A stretch of DNA of 64,000 nt. Source: Parasponia andersonii (Eukaryota; Streptophyta; Magnoliopsida; Rosales; Cannabaceae). The stretch is from the NCBI GenBank assembly GCA_002914805.1, contig JXTB01000325.1:109246-173245 (forward strand). The letters run 5' to 3'. Position 1 is the first letter of the stretch. Each line of letters opens with the position of its first letter. The position numbers and the translations under genes were made by a program. Shown piece after piece: positions 60,201 through 64,000 of this stretch. The notes under the pieces are model-generated. The model did no database searches. It was not told the origin of the DNA and saw nothing but the letters and a program-made list of their open reading frames with translations.

Positions 60201-61417
60201 TTTCAACAGATTCATCAAGTGAGGATGCTTCAAAGGATTCTGTCACACCAGGAAAAGTTGTTAGGTTCAGTGGTCCACCTGCAAACTCCTTTATCGCATT
60301 TTCCTCGTTGATCAAGTCTGAGTTTCCATCACTCAAACCAGGTCCTAATACAGGGACTGAAGTTCCAGGGGCATTTGTGGACTCCGCAGTTTTAAATTGA
60401 TCAGCCTCATGATGTCCAAAGGATAAATGATCCAGCTGCTTCTCTGCATGATCTGTTGGATCAAATTCCGAAACACAGTCATTACTATGATTAGTTTCAA
60501 TAACTTCATCAACTGATGATGCTTCAAAGGATTCTTTAACACAAGGGAAAGTTATCTCTGCCGGTCCATCGGCAGACTCCTTTATGGTAATTTTGTCATT
60601 GCTCAAGCCTGAGTCTCCATTTGCCAAAATATTAATTTTCCTGGTTGCTAATACAGGGACTGAAGTTTCATAGGTATCTGTGGACTTTGCATTTTTAGGT
60701 TGATCGGCATCATGGTGTTCCAATACATGACCTAGCTGCTTCTCTACATGATCAATTGCATCAATCACCACGGATGATTTCTTTACAACAGCATCTGAAG
60801 AAACTTCCACTATACTTATCACTGAGTTATTACGTGTAAGCGTATTGATGGCAGCATCTCCTTCTGGAACCACTGCTTTAGCTTCACATTTTACAGGATC
60901 CGCTGAAAGAGGAAGAAAATCTTGGACAACACCAGAACAAAATTTCTTGAAACTACCACCTACAGTGTGCACATGGTTTTCAACATATTTAAATGTATCC
61001 TGCAACATTTAAAAGAGTTTCTGTAAGATAATAGGAATTAATGACTCTGGTCAAAAGCTGCAACAAGTCCACAAGTTCAATACAGATACATCTTTTCCTT
61101 ATACCTTTTAGCCACTAATTGGCTTGGACCAAATTTATCAGAAAACATACTCCAAATTTTACCGTTAACATAGATACCGTTATTGCATGCTAGACACATA
61201 TGACCGAAAAATACATTCCAGGAATACAAAGAAAGAAACGAAAAGTAAATGTCATGAATAAATCAATAATGCAACTTAAAAAAGAAAAATATTATAATTA
61301 AAATAAGGAGTAAAAAAGTACCTGAATTGTAATATCATTCACCTCTGGAATAATTCCTTCAAACTTATGGTAAATGTTTCCAGCCCAGTTCATACCCCTA
61401 CTCTTTGAATCCTTCAT
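57287..61417 (-). CDS. ATI3-like ATG8-interacting protein with C-terminal WELL motif
   Basis: Four coding exons on the minus strand, in phase: 61417-61322, 60999-59490 (or 59493), 58441-58296, 57454-57287. The protein is about 639 aa. It starts MKDSKSRGMNWAGNIYHKFE, then DTFKYVENHVHTVGGSFKKF and VVQDFLPL, a conserved N-terminal block I recall from plant proteins named ATI3 (Arabidopsis At1g17780 group). The middle (about 114-413) is acidic, presumably disordered and built from three repeats of about 100 residues. The third exon reads ETIDLCDEMKLAESCVFVDD, the last ASKKRLAKEYEQLAIWYGD, and the protein ends DSGWELL. A terminal WxxL is the reported ATG8-binding motif of ATI3, which works with UBAC2 in ER-linked selective autophagy. 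Identity rests on memory of the family. The donor of exon 2 is a choice between two sites three bases apart, so one Ser may vary. Arabidopsis members are much shorter as I recall. Confidence 0.8.
59857..60756 (-). repeat. Three tandem ~100-residue coding repeats in the ATI3-like gene
   Basis: Units at 60756-60454, 60453-60160 and 60159-59857 (minus strand). Each runs D(H)xEKQ, GHxxAD.. , a stretch ending xVPVL or SVLA, LxN or INxxN, ESADG or EFAGG, FPGV.ES or SPGVAES, SFEASS.DE.xET and an N/D-rich end. Identity is about 40-50% between units at protein level. DNA similarity is still visible (for example gaggatgcttcaaaggattc). The repeats expand the intrinsically disordered linker between the N-terminal block and the C-terminal AIM. 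Confidence 0.85.
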
Positions 61418-62651
61418 GGGTAATAAACTTCACCTTCATCCATTCAAATGAAATACTAGTGAAAACTTTGACAGTCCGGTAATAGGATCACTATGAAAAT
61501 ATACATTCCAGGGTAAGTAACTCTAAAGCTGAAATTATCCATGTGAAAGCAAAAAGTGGGAGAGACATAGAAGTTTCCCTGTTCCCCAAGAATGTGAAAG
61601 TAGGTTTAGCTGAATAAAGGAATTCTTTTGTCTACCAAATGCTGTATAAAATTTTAACCAACATTTAATCATAAGGACGCGGTCCTATGTTATCATGGTA
61701 GCATCCCTAGAGTCTAAAGTGTGGCCTATCGTTTCAGCAATGAAGAAAATGAAAAACCTGATCACACATGACAAAACAAAATAGGGAGCCTCACACATTC
61801 ATATGCACAAGTACTGGTTATATGGAAAACCAAATTGAGAAATATCCTTATAAATATTAAGTAAAATTCACAAAAACTAATAACCTAACCACCATCAAGC
61901 TGACAAGGAATGGTAGTTCAGATGTGGCTGAAGCGCATAAGCATTTAAAAAATAAAACAAAAGTAACAAAACTATGGAGGCGATAGAATCACTGAAACCC
62001 AATTGAGCAGTGGAACCAAGAAGAAAGTTAAGAAAACCAAATTCATCATAATCTTCTCTCTCAACTTTTGCAGCTTAAGTATCAACTATATGGGATTACA
62101 TAACCCAGTTACTGTTTTGCACTTTAGTAAACAATCAAGTATTTGGAAAGCAAAATCCCTTTCAGGCCAAAGAAAGGAAACCTGTGTATGTATATATGAT
62201 CTTGTAAGTACTGACAAGTCTAATCTAAAGCAACATATACAGCTTGATAATTAAAGCTGCTAGTTGGGCATTATTACCAAGTAGCAGAGAGTACCACAAC
62301 AACTCTATTTCAAAGAAGTTCACCTCCTACAACCCCAAACGATTTCAATTCATACATAAAACACGTACTTATTTACATACATGCACTAGACACATAACAT
62401 ATACATATATGTATACATAACACATATGAATATATACACAGATAGAGAAGCATACGTAAATACACACAAGTACATACGGTGGTAGATAAAAAAAGCAAAT
62501 GAAATTGGTAGCAAAAAAAAAAAAGGAAAATTTAGAATTGAGGTTAAAGGAGAAAACACCAGAATCGATCACTATGAATAAAAGAAAGAAAGAAACATGG
62601 GGAAAAGTATTAGCATAATCGGAGGAGGACGAAGAAGAAGAAGAGAATTAC
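61418..62651 (-). other. Probable leader intron of the ATI3-like gene
   Basis: No coding region is supported between the start exon and an upstream GC-richer exon. A donor-like GGTAATT (minus strand, intron from 62651) and candidate acceptors just upstream of the ATG (such as atgaag/gtgaag near 61430) suggest a leader intron of about 1.2 kb. Contains a run of acacata words at 62370-62480. Confidence 0.5.
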
Positions 62652-62790
62652 CGGAAACTGTAGAGTCCGGTGACCGGTAGAGAGTCTGTATCACCTGTAA
62701 CGGCAGCTTCACGAGCCGCCGAACCAGTGGCTGGTGACTTGGTGGGGGCGCTTTGAGCTTTGCCAACAGGGTTTTTGGAATTTGGGTAAG
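62652..62790 (-). other. Probable 5' untranslated exon of the ATI3-like gene
   Basis: A short segment of higher GC on the minus strand ends at a good splice donor (TTTCCG/GTAATT). Upstream on that strand is an A-rich tract with tatatt and an AAACCCT word, as in many plant promoters. An open frame spans it but has no ATG, so it is more likely leader than coding. Confidence 0.5.
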
Positions 62791-63126
62791 CAACAATCTC
62801 AGGGTTTAATATAAGTATTTTTTTTTTTTATTATTGCTATTATTAAACTATTATTTTATTACCTATTTGTTATTATTTTTATTATTATCTTTTTTTGCTA
62901 AATTTAAAGGGATATAAAAGGTATTTTCCAGAACGAAGAAAGAGATAGGCTCTGAGTTTTTTTTTTCCCTTCCACGGAAAAGGATTTTTAAATTTAATTT
63001 TCAAATTAGTATATATATTCATTCTATTAGATAAAAATATTTGAATATTAAAAAAAGTACGCGTTTTTTTTAACGGAAAAAAGTGTGTACTACTATTATC
63101 TTTTTTTTTTTTTTTCGAAAGGATAC

Positions 63127-63151
63127 TATTATTATTATTATTATTATTATT
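63127..63151. repeat. (ATT)n microsatellite
   Basis: About eight ATT units upstream of the ATI3-like promoter region. Simple-sequence repeat. Confidence 0.9.
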
Positions 63152-63782
63152 CTTTAGGTGAATATGAGTAGCAATTAATGTACATTCTAACGAGAATGTT
63201 TGACTTTAGGTTGATTTTATTATTATAATAGATAAATACGAGTTAGTTAGTAATAAAATAATTATTATATTAGTTATAATCCTTAATATAATGATATTTA
63301 TCTAAGATATAATAAGATGTTGTTCAAAATATTACAAAATATTTTATATTGAAATAAATTAATAATTAGATTCACATTTTTTGTTTTCTTTTTTCTTGTT
63401 GCTCTTCTTCACTGCAATTAGAAGAAAAAATAGAATAGAAAAAACATTAGATTAAATTATTTTTTAAAGAAAAATAATAAGTTTTTGCTAGTAAGGTACG
63501 AGGTATTTATTTTTTATATAATTAAATTAATTACTTGATGAGTTTTCGCTTTCTTGATACTTCTGTTGATACCAAAGAAAAACACTATTATTTAAATGAT
63601 GGATCATATATTATATATTTTCTAAAATTAAGTATAAATTGATAGTAGAGTTTTACTTTTTTATAATTTTTTTTGAATCAGGTGTATTTGGATCAAGCGA
63701 TATGACTGGTACTATTTCTGTTTCGGCAATGGTTGGTATACTGGAAGTGACAATGTGATAGATTCATTGTCATCAAATATTT

Positions 63783-63800
63783 TTGACACAATTGTGTCAA
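63783..63800. repeat. Perfect 18-bp palindrome
   Basis: ttgacacaattgtgtcaa is its own reverse complement over 18 bases with no spacer. It contains the W-box core TTGAC at both ends in opposite orientations, so it could be a dimeric binding site for a WRKY-type factor; that is inference. Confidence 0.85.
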
Positions 63801-64000
63801 TTAAAGCTTCTCTCGTTTTGAAATAAACTTGAAATATTTTTGATTGTCGGTATAGTTGCTCAATTATTGGTGGTAATATTGTTGGATCAGTATAATCTTA
63901 CTTTATTGTTAATACAGAGCATGATTCTTTTAATCAAAATTTGAGCTATTTTTCCGAATATTATGATGAGAGTGAATCTCGTTTCATCTTGAATTCTAAT

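Larger units (their letters stand above)
62800..64000. other. Intergenic, no gene seen; contains an 18-bp palindrome
   Basis: AT-rich, with (ATT)n at 63127-63151 and the perfect palindrome ttgacacaattgtgtcaa at 63783-63800. The last 350 bases are less repetitive and could be the edge of another feature beyond the window, but I recognise nothing. Confidence 0.5.

Overview
This is AT-rich nuclear DNA from a eudicot. It has long intergenic stretches, plant-type introns (GT-AG), decayed retrotransposons, foldback elements, microsatellites and intact single-copy housekeeping genes. ATI3-type genes are reported as dicot-restricted as far as I recall. I cannot name the species from the sequence. One 178-N gap (20326-20503) and two single Ns (5052, 53195) mark assembly joins.

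Left half (1-38 kb): a same-strand cluster of CLE signalling-peptide genes in repeat-rich DNA. Two are intact (1385-1612 and 10323-10547). Their predicted dodecapeptides are RLSPGGPDPRHH and RVSPGGPDPSHH. A third (28323-28628) keeps its frame and its C-terminal motif (RISPGGPDPQHY) but carries an in-frame TGA just after the signal peptide. Between and around the CLE genes lie: an 880-bp direct duplication with one N exactly at its junction; a 0.7-kb poly(A) retroposon with a 16-bp target-site duplication; a decayed Ty1/Copia element on the minus strand; a ~110-bp foldback; a 1.85-kb solo LTR bounded TG...CA with a perfect 5-bp target-site duplication; three members of one small terminal-inverted-repeat (MITE-like) family; RNase H remnants of LINE type; and a ~1.15-kb element that starts CACTACTA and is filled with short palindromic modules.

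Right half (38-63 kb): five conserved genes, whose exons I joined by splice sites and reading phase. They are a GTE-type bromodomain/NET protein (+, 3 exons, with a problem at the start codon), a mitochondrial NAD-malate dehydrogenase (-, 7 exons, 343 aa), a tRNA isopentenyltransferase of the IPT9 type (-, 11 exons, 465 aa), a trichome-birefringence-like (TBL) O-acetyltransferase (+, 5 exons, 415 aa) and an ATG8-interacting ATI3-like protein (-, 4 coding exons, 639 aa, ending in WELL). They do not form an operon or pathway. They act separately in chromatin reading, mitochondrial carbon metabolism, tRNA modification and cis-zeatin supply, cell-wall polysaccharide acetylation, and ER-linked selective autophagy.

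The best candidates for something new are the CLE cluster with its unusual ligand variants and its interrupted third member, the palindromic-module element at 30.6-31.7 kb, and the triplicated acidic module inside the ATI3-like protein.
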